A DNA stretch of 64,000 nucleotides from Ascaris suum. Lineage: Eukaryota > Nematoda > Chromadorea > Rhabditida > Ascarididae. The DNA is taken from assembly GCA_013433145.1 (NCBI GenBank), contig CM024175.1, positions 2,836,516 to 2,900,515 on the forward strand. The letters run 5' to 3'. The notes beneath the pieces are model-generated. The model ran no database searches. It was not told where the DNA came from and saw only the letters and a list, made by a program, of their open reading frames with translations. Shown here one piece after another: positions 25,201 through 43,999 of the stretch. The first letter of the stretch is position 1; the number at the start of each line of letters is the position of its first letter. The translations under genes and the position numbers were made by a program.

Positions 25201-28200
25201 ACCTTACCATTCTAATGCTAACTTATGAGAACTTATGAGATATCGTCTAGGCGCAAAAATTATCTCTACGAGTAAACTCGAAAAGAGACAAAATGGGAGC
25301 GCATTAAGCAGCGAGAAGCGAAAGCTTTTCCCCATCTCATTCACAAAGCAGCCAGGTGTACGACGGTGATGATAAGAGCGCACGAAAAAACGAAACGAAA
25401 CGATATAGAGACGCTGTGAGAACCGGAAACGATGGCAGACAATGCACGCACGGGGCGTGTTCGACCTCATACACTACTACCACAGCTGATAATCAACCAC
25501 CAAGACGTCTCCTTCCTATCTGTACTGCAATCTTGTGAGTTTTCATGTAGAAAGCGATCGAAAAGAAATGCAAATGACCTGGTCAATTGTGGGTTGTTTT
25601 ATGAATGAACTACGGCACATACTTTTTTAGTTAAAAAGTAAATGAAGTCGAGTTCGCTGAGAGGTGATTAACTTTTGGTTGTGAAGCAAGTGGTATTCAC
25701 CGCTGCTTGCAAGGGAATAGCTATCATAGACCACGAGTAGTTCGAAACCGATATAGCACATAATCGATGCGTTCATTACATAGAATCTTGAGAGTTTCGA
25801 GTTAATATGGACATACTTTGTCACAGCAAAATTAATTGCCATTGCAATCACGTGAAAGTGATTAAAAAAGGTGACAAATGATAATTGACACGGCCACCGA
25901 CGTTGAAGGCTGCCAAATAATCTCAGTCTCAAACATTTCTGTCAATTGCAATGAATGCCTGACTTAGCTTTGGAATGCCATTCGACGAATGCAATGCGAA
26001 ACAAAGCGCATGACGCGTTTTTACAGAAGAATGAAAGCTTCAAAAAAAGGATAAGAAATCCCTATGCTATATTCCAATGCTATGCCGCATATATCCGATA
26101 TCGGAATGCTCAGGAGGGAACGTAAGGCACTCCGTTATTTCACATGCAAAAGCAATTGGCCGACTGAACACATCCTCTGCCATAAGCAGTTATGCTCATC
26201 TTGGCTCATAGTGAAAATAACCCCTATGTTTAGTGACATGCCTGAGTGGATTTTAAAAACGAGTAACTGGTGAAATCTTCCCTCACAACTTACAAACCTA
26301 AGTCGGTCACATCCACAGAAATTCACTATAGTAACCGTTCCGGAACGGATTGTCAATTCAACTATCGGAAGAACAAGGAAGAAATAGCGAAACGCACATG
26401 CAAAGACCGAAAAAAAAAAGCGCTTCGCATTGCGCTTTGCGAAAATATTTGCGAATGTTATAAGAAAACGTCGATAACTGCACCTTGATTTAAACGCAAA
26501 ACACTCAAATCATTCCATTGGGAACGCTTCCATTCGTTCATGTGAATTTTCTTTCTCAGCACAAAATACGGCTTCCGTGTGTAATGATGAATGCATTTTT
26601 TTTGAGGAAAATTATCGTCCGGTCGGTTCCTGAAGGATGCTCCAAAAATATCGTGGGTGTTTTCATGGGGCGGCTTCATTTCCGCAACTCACAGATCGAT
26701 GAAAGATGGTAAAAAACAAAACATAGAAAAGAAGATACCATAAGCATACAATAAAGTACTCTGATTCATTCGAAAATTTGCATGTGGAGGAGTGCATATT
26801 TCATTCGTAAAGATACGCATGAGTTCGTTCCTTATGGGATTGCAATAATGTTGTGCTCATTAGAACATTTCGGCAAGAAACGGATTGAGGAAAAGAACGG
26901 AACTTAGGTGAGATTTTTGAGGGGTTAAAATTTTGAAGCGGAGCATTCTCCCTTTCGATTCCCCGTCTATCACGGCAATTTTCTGTCCATAAGCTCCGAA
27001 GGAAATTGCCGAAGTGCAAGTACATGAAAAATTCGCATGCATTTTGCATCGATCACCGCATTATTCAACGCTACATCATAACATCATATCAGAGAGAAGG
27101 AATTTAAGTACATTTGATGAACTAGAAGAACCTATGTTATAGCAATTGGTCAGTCTTTGAGAAGCTTTAATAATTTACGATGGAATCAAAAATATACGAA
27201 ACAATACCTTCGTATCGGTCTAATCCATCACGTATATAGTATACGTAGGCGTGATCGCCCTAACAACACCTGCTGCATAATACGCCACACTTCAGTGATT
27301 TCCAAGTTGAAACAGCCGAGCATATAGAGACACACAGCGGTGTTGCCAAAACGCGCACAACAACAGGCAGTGGCATTCATATTTTTCGAATACTTTCACT
27401 CATATTTAACAAATAGTGTTATGTTTGGAGGTGAATGAAAAAAATAGACGAAATTTTAGCTGATTTGACGTCCTCGGGCTCGTTTCGCATTTAACGAAGC
27501 GACCGGAAAGCTGCTTAAGGACGGCTCATGGAGTGTCGGCATGCGCTTCAAATTTCATAGCTCTAAAATCTAGCGCTTCCCGAAACTCCAACATCGGCAC
27601 TGATAGGGAGACATGTAAGTATGCAATGCACAGACACGATTTCTTCTGATGCGATTTTCTATTCGAAATTCACGAAAAAAACAGCGTACAAAAAAGAATA
27701 TTAGAAAGTTGTGCAGACGAATTCCTAGGTGTAGAATAGATGGAATGGTTGCGGAGATTGAGATACTTTTTTCGCTTCATCATTCTTTTTTTCCTACGAT
27801 TGTGCTTAAAGAACCATCACTTGCGAGTTAGATGTGGGGGAAGAACAGGGAGGGAGAGATGAACCGATTGAAGAGGGGATCATACATTCTACAGACGCTG
27901 GAAGACAACAAGAATTGCATTGATAAAAAAAAAGCAAACAATTCATATGTAGCACTGATGCTTTCTTGCGCACATTTCACGCCAAAAATGAACAGTAACT
28001 GAATTTCGAATGAAGTAAGTTATTTATACGATAGGGCCTTTACAAATGTTCTGAAATTCCGCTCTTGTTTTTAGAATTGGTTTTGAATCCATGAAAGTTG
28101 GAATTAATGATCATTCTCCGATCTGCACCTGAGATTGAAAAAATCCTTCGTCGAATAAAAAAAAGCAATTGTACATGAGTGGATGCTAAGTTCTGAAGGT

Positions 28201-28792
28201 CAAATTTCTGGGCAACTTCGGGATAGCGTTAGACCTGAAAGTTAGACTCAAACTTTTCCATTTCCTAGTGGGAATGTTCGTTAACCGTTTAGCAATGACC
28301 TTCGAAGAATTGTCGATTTGATTACATTGCGTAACGTATTTCCCCATTTATGCCTTCGGGAAATAGACCTGAATCGATAAGAAATTCGGACTACAAAGAA
28401 GAGTGATGATTTAATTACTTTTCGGTATTCATTACAACAGCATAGCATAATTACCAAATAGTGCTAAATATCATCGTAGAGAAGGATCTTATCGGGAATA
28501 ATTTCATGCTGAATTCAAATCCACAAATGAAGTTGCCACTTTTCTCGGTGAACAATAGAGACAAATGAAACGTTTTTTTAGGGACGCCATGCGATCTCTC
28601 ATGTCGAGGAGGTGCAAACGAATTCAAACGTAGCAAGTTCAGTGACGGTACAACTCTGGCCTACTGCCAATATGCTTCAGCAATTAAGCCAACCTGCTGA
28701 AGTATATTTCCATTAAGTCGGCAATTGGTAACTGAGGCAAATTAATGCGTTGACAACGAAGGTCGAGCAATGTGTGAACAAATGCATATCAG
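22231..28792. other. largely non-coding stretch with weak exon candidates
   Basis: No recognised gene. Two weak candidates are worth recording. At 25432-25534 (+), an ATG after an in-frame stop opens MADNARTGRVRPHTLLPQL and ends at a strong donor (TT/GTGAGTTT). At 24097-24387 (-), a hydrophobic frame with two membrane-like segments (FVAGLSWFASSACTIYAIFG, then VIFFHLDFLAVLFLISA) ends at TTCAG/GTAAGT. Neither has an identified partner exon. Confidence 0.35.
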
Positions 28793-29040
28793 GGGTTAGT
28801 GCACCTCGAGCGGGAAGTCGGCACGAGGATGGCTTGGATCAGGTTGGATCGCAATAAGAACAGGCACAGCTGCCAGATCGCCGCTTGTCGATGGTTTCAC
28901 ATTGCACGTAGAGAAGAAAAAAGGGCCGAGGGACAAAAGATGCCGCAAGTAGAGAAGAAAGAAAATACCGACCAAGGGAGCAATAAGAATGGAAAGAAAC
29001 GGTTAAGTCAGCATGAGTTCATTAAAATTGAACGCAGCAG
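28793..29040 (+). CDS. unassigned charged exon candidate
   Basis: Open from an acceptor (CATATCAG) to a good donor (GCAG/GTGAGATG). It reads GLVHLEREVGTRMAWIRLDR, then a Lys/Glu/Arg-rich stretch (RREEKRAEGQKMPQVEKKE) and ends SQHEFIKIERS. Two frames are partly open, so the reading frame is inferred from the donor. No family is recognised and no joining exon was found. Confidence 0.28.
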
Positions 29041-31982
29041 GTGAGATGTGGAACATTTTGAAGTTCCAGGTGCATTATATTTATGAATTCCCCGTAGCGG
29101 TAAGGCGCCGAAAAACGAAAAGACATTTGCTTCTTCTAGATATCTGGGCCAATAAGTTTTGCAAATCCACTTAGTAAATCTTTTAATTGCTGAAACATTA
29201 TAGAAGAATTATTATTGCAGTAGTGGTTATAAAACTGAGCGCATACACAAATAAAAATAGCAATTGAGGCAAAGGGTAAACAATATAGAGTTATCAGGTA
29301 AATAGCAAGAGGTAAACAATACATGACAGTTACACAGGTAACTAATGTTAAGAGTGTGAATAATACACGCACATAGAAGTAAAAAAATATATACGTAAAC
29401 GAAGAAAATTATATCAAGAATAACAACATAATGATAGAATCAACGAATAAGTGTTCATTTGCTAAATGATTGGAAATTATTCGGTCGTCAAAGTAAATCC
29501 CCATTATGAATCATTTCTATCTTTACCGACTTTCATTGTTTCTGCAATAGAAAATTGGAAAGACAAGTGAAATAGCAAAAAAAAAAAACAAAATATGAAA
29601 GAAAGTAATGCTGTAATTGATAAATGACAATTAGCAATGATAGGTAAATTTAATCGCCAGAAGAGAAACTTTTCGATGCTCTCCAATATATATGAAATCA
29701 GGCGTGCAACTAAAAAAAAAAGGTAAATGAATAAATTCTAGTAGAATATCCTCCTAGGAGATCGTTTTTTTTTCTCTCTCTCTTTCTTTCAAACGTAATC
29801 GTTGCAAAAAATTGTTTGCTAATGGAAAACAAAAAAGAAATTCCACTTCAAACGTCTAAACAACATTAGCGAAAACTACATTAATCATCAAGCACAGGAT
29901 AATATTTTCGAAATTCCACTACTCAACAAATTGAAAAAATTTTCTTTCACCTGATTAAATTTTCGTTTATGGAGAAATTTTTTAAACGGAGTGTTTTCCG
30001 TGAGATCGTTCGTGCTATTCGCTTAACGTCAACTAATTCGCTTCCGACTGAGAAATCAATTGTACCAATTTCGTGAAGTATTATCGTGGCGCTCAATCCG
30101 TATTTATTCGCTTACCGAGGTAAAAATATCTTCCAAATTTTCTCCAAAAACAAAAAAAAAATGGGAGGAAGTGCATGCTTTGCTATTCATAGATTATTTG
30201 CCCGTTGATCTCAAAAATCTACTCGAAATACCTTAACATTTATGTTTGTAAGAAAACAACAAAAGACCAATATAAGACCTCATAGAAGAGAAAATCGAGA
30301 GATCGAGTGAAAGCAGTGAACGCAAAACGTAATATAAGTTGATCTCGTGAAGTCGGCAACTAGCAGCTAATCAACAGTGGTCGAATGTTGTAAAAATTTA
30401 GCACAGCGAAAGGGTGAAGCGCGAGTGCAGAAACTAACGTGCAAATGAGTCAAGCAAACATCATTTATCGAGCTCCTCACATCATCTCGAGCTATATAGT
30501 TGCAACCTTTATTTGCCATTAGAGCAGGGATGAAATTCATGAAATTTAGCGTACGACGAAAAGAAGCGTAGATGACATGTGATATAAATTATGATGGATA
30601 CTGTTTGATAAAATTTCGCATGGAAACAGCTCCTATTGAATTTGAAAGGGCATTGCCGAGTTTGCTTCATTTGGCCTTTACATTAATTTGGTTATTATTA
30701 ATCAATCACGTGGCTATTTGACCAATATTCGATAATTAATTCCCAGTTGATGCTCTGCAAACTTCAATCAACCATCACAGCGATGTTATCATAAAGAATT
30801 GAAAGGAAGCAAAGTTGTTGGTGTAGACATATATGTGTGTCATTTACAATTTTTTAAATTGAGGCTTTCCTCATATGACTTCCACGTATCGCATATAAAT
30901 TTTCCGCTTCCACGTTGAGGCAATGGAGATTCTTATATTGGTTATACGATGGAATACAAAAAAGGCCGGATGCTTTGGATTTCCGTCAGTTCATCAATTT
31001 CAATCGCAAAACGTTAGGTTTCAAGTAGGTGAACGCTAGTTAGAATAACGCATAGCAATACTGAATCAATCATTCGTTAGCACAATTGTAGCAGCTCTCA
31101 TGTGACGGTATAGATAGCAGATGGCTAAGATATTCCTTTTCTAGCACCGATTAGAAATATTCCTTCATATGTTTTTCTTTTTCTTTCAAAGAGGCATTAT
31201 GCACTCGATTGGCAACCCTTTAGTATCCATTAAGAATTTATTGGATAACTTCAAACTTTCAGGAAAAAATTCAGCATAGATCCGTTAAATCGATCGAAGA
31301 GATTTACGTGAAGCACAAATAGCTATTGCAATCAATGCTCAAGAGATATTCACTTCATTAATCATAACTTTACTGCGAAATACTCAAAATCTATTATTTT
31401 AGTAAAATCATTAGCGAACAAATTCCCTTTAGAATTATGATCTACAAATTTCAAACAAACAAAAAAAAAAAATAAAATAACATTCACCTGAGATTATTTA
31501 TGAATTAAATAAAAAGTTGATAATCATTTCGTTCTTCGATGCATATACGCTCGAATTATTCGATTAGAACGTTTGCGGTGCTCTCATTTGCATTTCAGTG
31601 ATAGCGATTTTTGAATACGCTACATATAGAACGAATTTTTAATTTTTCATTCATAGCAAGTAAGGTGCGTCGGCGAAAAGCCGATGATTTAATTTTCTAA
31701 TATTCGCAAAGATTGAATTGATGCTCGCTTAACTTGTTTAGCATTAATTTCATAACCACCTTCATAGTATTATGTGATAGGAATGCACAGATTATGCAAT
31801 GGCTATAAGGGGAAAGCAAAGGAAAGGAAATAGAGATTGTAGAGGAGTGCTGATCGAGCGTTTTTATGCGGCAGCGTTGATATTAACCTTAAGCGTCTAG
31901 CGAAAAATTCAAAAGCCATATGGAATCAACGTCACACTCTTATAGGCTTCCAGGATAGACAGCTTCGTCTGAGAAAGTGAGA
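29041..31982. other. AT-rich stretch, no gene recognised
   Basis: A very AT-rich block with short A and T runs. A hydrophobic minus-strand frame at 29136-29372 is rich in Leu/Ile/Cys and overlaps imperfect GTAAACAATA repeats, so I read it as non-coding. Confidence 0.45.
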
Positions 31983-32021
31983 ATTCAATTCAATTCAATT
32001 CAATTCAATTCAATTCAATTC
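31983..32021. repeat. (ATTCA)n pentanucleotide microsatellite
   Basis: Nearly eight tandem copies of ATTCA (39 bp), followed directly by a run of 12 A. Confidence 0.95.
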
Positions 32022-32099
32022 AAAAAAAAAAAATTCTCATCATCACTGCAAAGGAATGAGAACTTTAGTGTGAATTTCATATTAACGAATAGAGGAAAT

Positions 32100-32255
32100 A
32101 TGCATAAAGAGGTTTTTAAAGACGATGCCGGCATCATGGAACACATGAAACAGGTGATGGCTGAGATGAAATGCAGCACTGATGGAAGAAAATATTGATA
32201 GAGAAATGCTGAAGCAACAAATGGCACGGATGCAACTTTTTCATTTGCCATTAAA
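32100..32255 (+). pseudogene. frameshifted coding-like fragment with A-tract
   Basis: From ATG at 32100 one frame reads MHKEVFKDDAGIMEHMKQVM. Just after it closes, the frame shifted by one base continues in the same helical, Met/Glu-rich style (NAALMEENIDREMLKQQMAR). A single-base indel near 32165-32172 would join them. An 11-12 base A-tract follows at about 32251. This could be a retro-copied, disabled gene fragment. The parent family is unknown. Confidence 0.25.
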
Positions 32256-39048
<6,793 letters not shown>

Positions 39049-39153
39049 TGGCAGAACTATGCTTATAGGATCTTTAAAAGTCGATACTTTCGATAATCCA
39101 AAATCTCCACAACCATTAAGTACTTCCTTGTAGGGAACGTTTCGTCGAAACAC
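39049..39153 (-). CDS. isolated exon resembling the catalytic/activation loop of a tyrosine kinase
   Basis: A 35-codon exon, phase 0 at both ends, lies between acceptor TTTCATAG and donor CCA/GTAATG. It reads RRNVPYKEVLNGCGDFGLSK then TFKDPISIVLP. The Asn-to-DFG spacing (12 residues), DFGLSK and a following Lys-Asp-Pro ... Leu-Pro match the layout of nematode Fes/Fer-like tyrosine kinases (ARN-x-L-Y ... DFGLS ... KDP ... LP). The residues before DFG (Asn-Gly-Cys-Gly) are unusual. A VHTDIRRHLN segment on the same strand near 39.47 kb vaguely recalls the HRD loop, but the flanking exons of a working kinase were not found. It may be a decayed kinase. Confidence 0.35.
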
Positions 39154-42100
39154 CTATGAAATATTTCATTCAAAACAATCTTCTCGAGAAAGATATCCAC
39201 GTCGATATCCAAGAAAGATGTCCTTCTCGTGATGACAGAAGGTTATCCGCGTATAGTGCTATGTCGTTCTATTGGAGAGGCGATCAGGATGAAAGGTCGA
39301 GGCGAGCTGACGCAATGAATGGGTGTTAAATATATGTAAGTCATTCAACTTGCCGAGAGAATCACTGCGAAGATTTTAAAGCCGATAGACCGTCACTAAC
39401 TAGCGGCAACTGTTGTCTGCTTACGTACTTTTGCAAATTCGCTTTGCACAAGATGGTTGAGGTGTCGCCGTATGTCCGTATGTACACAGATGTTTCTGTA
39501 GGTATATTCGATACAACCACTAAGTGGGTAGTTAAAAATTCCCATACGTAAAATGGATAACGTATGATGAGCTGGATACCACACATGAGCTAATGTGCTA
39601 CACTTCGACCAGACCCGTTTACCTTGGCGGATGTTACGGACATGTGAAACTGTTAAAAATCCGGATCCTCTTTACACCTGCTAGATCTTAGCTAAATGTT
39701 TTTTTTTTCTCGTCACCTTTGAAACCGACTGATGTGAAGAGCGCAACGCAAAAGATGAACCAATCGCACGTCCCACTGGAGCGCCTACGCACTTGCCTAT
39801 TCCTCTCATAGAGCGTAATGTTTTGTAGCACTTTCAGGAGGAGCGAATCGATGCCATTCATTCAATCTGCTGGGTGCAAATCTGTAGTTTGCGTGCACGG
39901 AAACAAATGACGAATTGAACATCGGCCATAGTTTTTTTTTTTCTCGTTGCCGTTTGCAATGACGAACATGCTGTTCCTCAACGAATATTTTCCTCTCAGA
40001 AATAAATCTCTTCGAGGGAGCAACGATGGGGCTGAAAGAGGTTACCTTTGGAAAACAAAAATCTAGGTTATAAAGAAGGAAAAGAAGTGTTAGATTAGGG
40101 TTCAAGAGAATGAGATGCAAACGTGTAATTTATTTCCAAGTGGAAAATCTTTGACGTCGAACTTTTCTCCCAACGAGAGCTATTTTTCGCTCTGGGATTT
40201 CCGTCATGCAAGATTCCTCCAGGGCAACGGTCCACATTACATATGTTGGTGCTTAAATAGTCAGACTGAATCTGTCATACTGGTAATAGATGTGTGCAAA
40301 ACGCGACAGATATCCGGACATATTACCAGCACTGCACGCACTATGAAAGGTGCTTTAAATAATACTATTATTATGCTACAGTTATGAAGCGCCATTGCTG
40401 CTTTTATGACGTAGTCGCCAAACAGCAATTGTTTATGTGCAGGAGGGTCGGGGTCTCTGTATCTGCGACTCTTTGGTGCTTCTTGCAACGTCGGTTGCAG
40501 AAACAGGAACCTCTCTAGCTGACCGCTTTAGAACTTTTCGCACAATGTCCGCACGACATGCTGTTGCTTGCAGTGCAAAACAATTGTTCCCTGACAACGA
40601 AGATAACCAGGCCGTTATCATCAGTGGAGTCTTAGAAGGAGTCATACCAGGATCGCTTCTTTTTATAGGATAACTGGACCATATACGCTCGGCCTGACCA
40701 GTGCGTACAGGTTCCTGAGGAACTTGAAATAGATCTTCTCTTGCCTAATTCCGCTAGCGACTTTCATCTGTTGCTGCAAAGTTAAAACGTTTCCAAAATG
40801 ATTCAGAAAATTGCAGCGGGCTGTTTCTTATGAAAAAAAAAACTCCTAATCTGTAAAAAATACCTGCATCATCTAGATGGAAGGTCGTTTCCCTTGACTC
40901 AAATGCGTGTCAAGGTTGAAGCTGTACCTGACGTGGTGTGGAATACCTGCTGCTTTTTGACTTTTGAGAGGTGTTTGAGGTCGGCAGCGGTGTTCTGCAC
41001 GCTTCGCAATAACAACATGTTCAGAATCGCCGTTAGGCAATCGTTGTGTATTACTACCTCATGAGATAGAACAATGAAGTGGCCTTTTCACATTACCCGC
41101 AGCACTGAAGCATTCGGTGATTTCCGGAAACATTCTATCGCCGTTGCCTTTTCGCAGCGTTTCTTAGGGCGTTAATCTTATGACCAATGGCGTCAAAATC
41201 TTCGGATGAAAGTTTTCGCACAAGGCAACATGAAGTTCATTCTCGCGCTTCTCTACAAAATTCGACAGAAATTCACACGGTTTCATTTCGGAAATCTTCT
41301 TCGATTCGCTCCATTGCTTTATCCCCATCCCACTCGTCCAAATATCCATTGCGCAAAAGGCCTCATTCAACAACATTCTCGACGGCTTTTACATCACTAT
41401 TAGCGTATAGAAGTTGCCCCTAAAGAGAAATTCTTCAGACACGGGATTTTCCGATTTTCGCACAGCAAGAAAGATTTGATTGCGCTCTGTTGCATGCCAC
41501 TCGGTCTACGATATCTGTTTCAGATGCGTGTATGACATATTTTCTTTACCTCCAATGTTATATGCGTTCTTCCTATCTTTGCTCTTCACTTGGAACTGCT
41601 GCATGTTTTGAAAACCTCTTGTTATTGCAGTTGTCTTATAATCAACTAACGAATGAATAAAGCAAAGATCACAAAATTCGATTGCTGTATTCTATGCCAC
41701 CTACATCACGGGCGACACCGTATATTAACGCTGAAGTTTTTCATTATTACTGAAAAGAATTTGTGCATGCTTTTAAGCTGCCTGAAATTTGCATTCGAGT
41801 AAATGTTTTGCAATATACCACGATGCGTTCTGCAATTAACTGGATGGGCAGAAGGATAGTTTGCAAGCGATTTCTACAAATTGCAAGTTGTATTAAATAT
41901 CTAAATGGTTTGGTTAATTCTCAAAAAAAGAATTGTCCGTTGCAAAACAGCATATGGAGCGCACAGTGCAATTGCAAAAGGACGGCGAATGAGAAGATAC
42001 AAAGTATCGCAGTTTTCCTGGAACGCCGATCTCATTCTTTGTGAGGCATTTCAAGATAGCTACCATTGCATATTCCAGTATCAGCCTATCTCGTGATGTA

Positions 42101-43696
42101 TATTGGTGTGTACCTGCATCCGTAAACAACATTTCCCTAAGAAAAGTCCTCACCTTATATCTGCAAACATTCACCACGGCTATTGCTTCAAAAGCCAACC
42201 GCAGTTGAAGTCTTAGGTTCTTCGTTGATCACGCTTGAGGATATACGATGCTTATGATTTCGCGCGAAGGCGTGTACATTTTTGGCTTAGATTTTCAACG
42301 AATCCTTGCTACAGGTGCCTCATATGGCACATTTGAGTCTCAGATGCGATGAGTTGCTGAAAAGCACAGATAAAAATAGTGCACCAACTCAGCATCTACA
42401 TATATAAGTGACATGCCGCCATTCCAGCATACATTTGAGACAGAGACAAGCGGTGTTCTTGAAAAATGCCAAAACATTCGATATCATTCGTTCCTTAGAA
42501 TTCATTGCAGATGTTCAAGGAAGCTCCCTTCCACATCCGACAGATTGCGAGATGTGATGCTGCATTAAGGTTAAAGATGTAAACCATCGGCACGACCATT
42601 GTCACGACATAACCTATATAGACAAACAACTTCGGCACTAAGTGAAACCTCCTGAAACGCTCATCCTTCACATTTTACCGGACCAGTATGTCAAAAACAA
42701 ACTACTATTTCAAGGCGAAACAAGGCTTTAGCTGGATTTCCACTCAATACCGTATTGCCTCCATTTACCTTTATACAACTTTGCTGTTGGGTTGCGAATT
42801 TGTCTGGTCTTTATATCAGCGTTAAAACTGAAATTTGGGGGAAAACTCTTGCACCAAGTTATTAGTAATAAGTCAGAAATAATCAATATTACTATCACAA
42901 TCGTGCCCAGAATTCTGGACAAAATGTTATGGGTAATGAAGCACTTATGTATAACAGATCTTATTACATCCAATACAAATAGCCACGAGAAGTGTTTATT
43001 TGAACGCATATTGTGTTTAGCAATAAAATGACGAAAAGTTTTCAGCCATATAGTCAGTTTCTCATCGCTGAAGAAGCTTGTTAAGGATCAACATATGGTG
43101 CAAACAATAAACTATCGGCTCATTCTGAGAAATAAATTTCACCTGAAACCATTTGAATGACATGAATTGTTGTGAACGGCTTGGCATTCATGCGTTATAT
43201 GCCGATTATGGCGTTTCGAGAAAGAAACATGGCCCATGTGCTATTCTTTAAACGTCGAAAGGTTCGTTAAGAAAAAAAAATGGAAGATGAGAGTCGGGAA
43301 CCGATGGAAAGCATTCGGTTACTAACAAATTTGATCGGAACCAGATACTTTTCAAAAATATCGGTTAGCTGCCGACAGCAACTGCCAATTAAGATCGGGT
43401 TACGTACGTAACCGCAATAGCTGACACAGGAAACGCTGAATTTCAGTCGGCAATACTATGGAGAAAGTTTAATTTGCAACCAAAACTCGGTCTGCCGTTA
43501 GCCATAATCAGCACATGTCAGCCGCGTGCATCATTCCAAGTGCACAAGCTTCATTTTGCATTCCAGTAAAAAGTAGACAAGAATATAAAACAGAGCGTAC
43601 AATCGGCATAACAGTGTTGTTTGGCAATCAGGGAACTATTCATTGCAGTAGGGCAATTTGAATGTGACGAATGATGTAATGCTCACAAATGGGGAA
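39154..43696. other. mixed stretch including a GC-shifted block
   Basis: From about 40.1 to 42.3 kb the sequence is less AT-rich and open in several frames on both strands, for example minus-strand AHKQLLFGDYVIKAAMALHN near 40.4 kb and DIVRKVLKRSAREVPVSATD near 40.5 kb. No family could be named with confidence. Decayed mobile DNA or a degraded gene are both possible. The flanks are ordinary AT-rich DNA. Confidence 0.35.
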
Positions 43697-43999
43697 CTAC
43701 ATTTGAAAGATGATATTACATGGCGGCCCGGCCAGGCAACCCTTCTTCCATCCGAAGCATAAAACTACATCAATGCTCAATGAAAAAAAGGAATCAATGT
43801 GAGGTGATCGGTTCGCTTGAAATTTTAATCCTTCGCACTCAAATTTAATAACACACCAAAGGGCTTTCACAGGTCGTCCAAGACTATGGATTAAACCAAA
43901 AACACTAGTCGACAGAATTTCTGCTGTTTCTGACTTGAGAATATTGAAGGTGAAATGAAGACATATCAATACAAACAGGAACACATTTCTCATTGCCAT
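43697..43999 (-). CDS. small putative secreted protein
   Basis: An uninterrupted 100-codon frame starts MAMRNVFLFVLICLHF, a good signal peptide (short charged start, hydrophobic core, polar end near KSETA), followed by about 75 residues with five Cys (ALWCVIKFECEG, VVLCFGWKKGCLAGPPC). The frame is open for another 34 codons upstream of this ATG, which would suit a 5' leader. Length and layout fit the small secreted proteins common in parasitic nematodes, but no family is recognised. A donor-like GTGTGT inside the frame means it could be only a first exon. Confidence 0.4.
   Translation of the reverse strand: MAMRNVFLFVLICLHFTFNILKSETAEILSTSVFGLIHSLGRPVKALWCVIKFECEGLKFQANRSPHIDSFFSLSIDVVLCFGWKKGCLAGPPCNIIFQM

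Noticed and set aside
29136..29372. Hydrophobic minus-strand frame resembling a small membrane protein
   Set aside because: It has a non-ATG start and overlaps imperfect AT-rich repeats. The hydrophobic residues follow from base composition.
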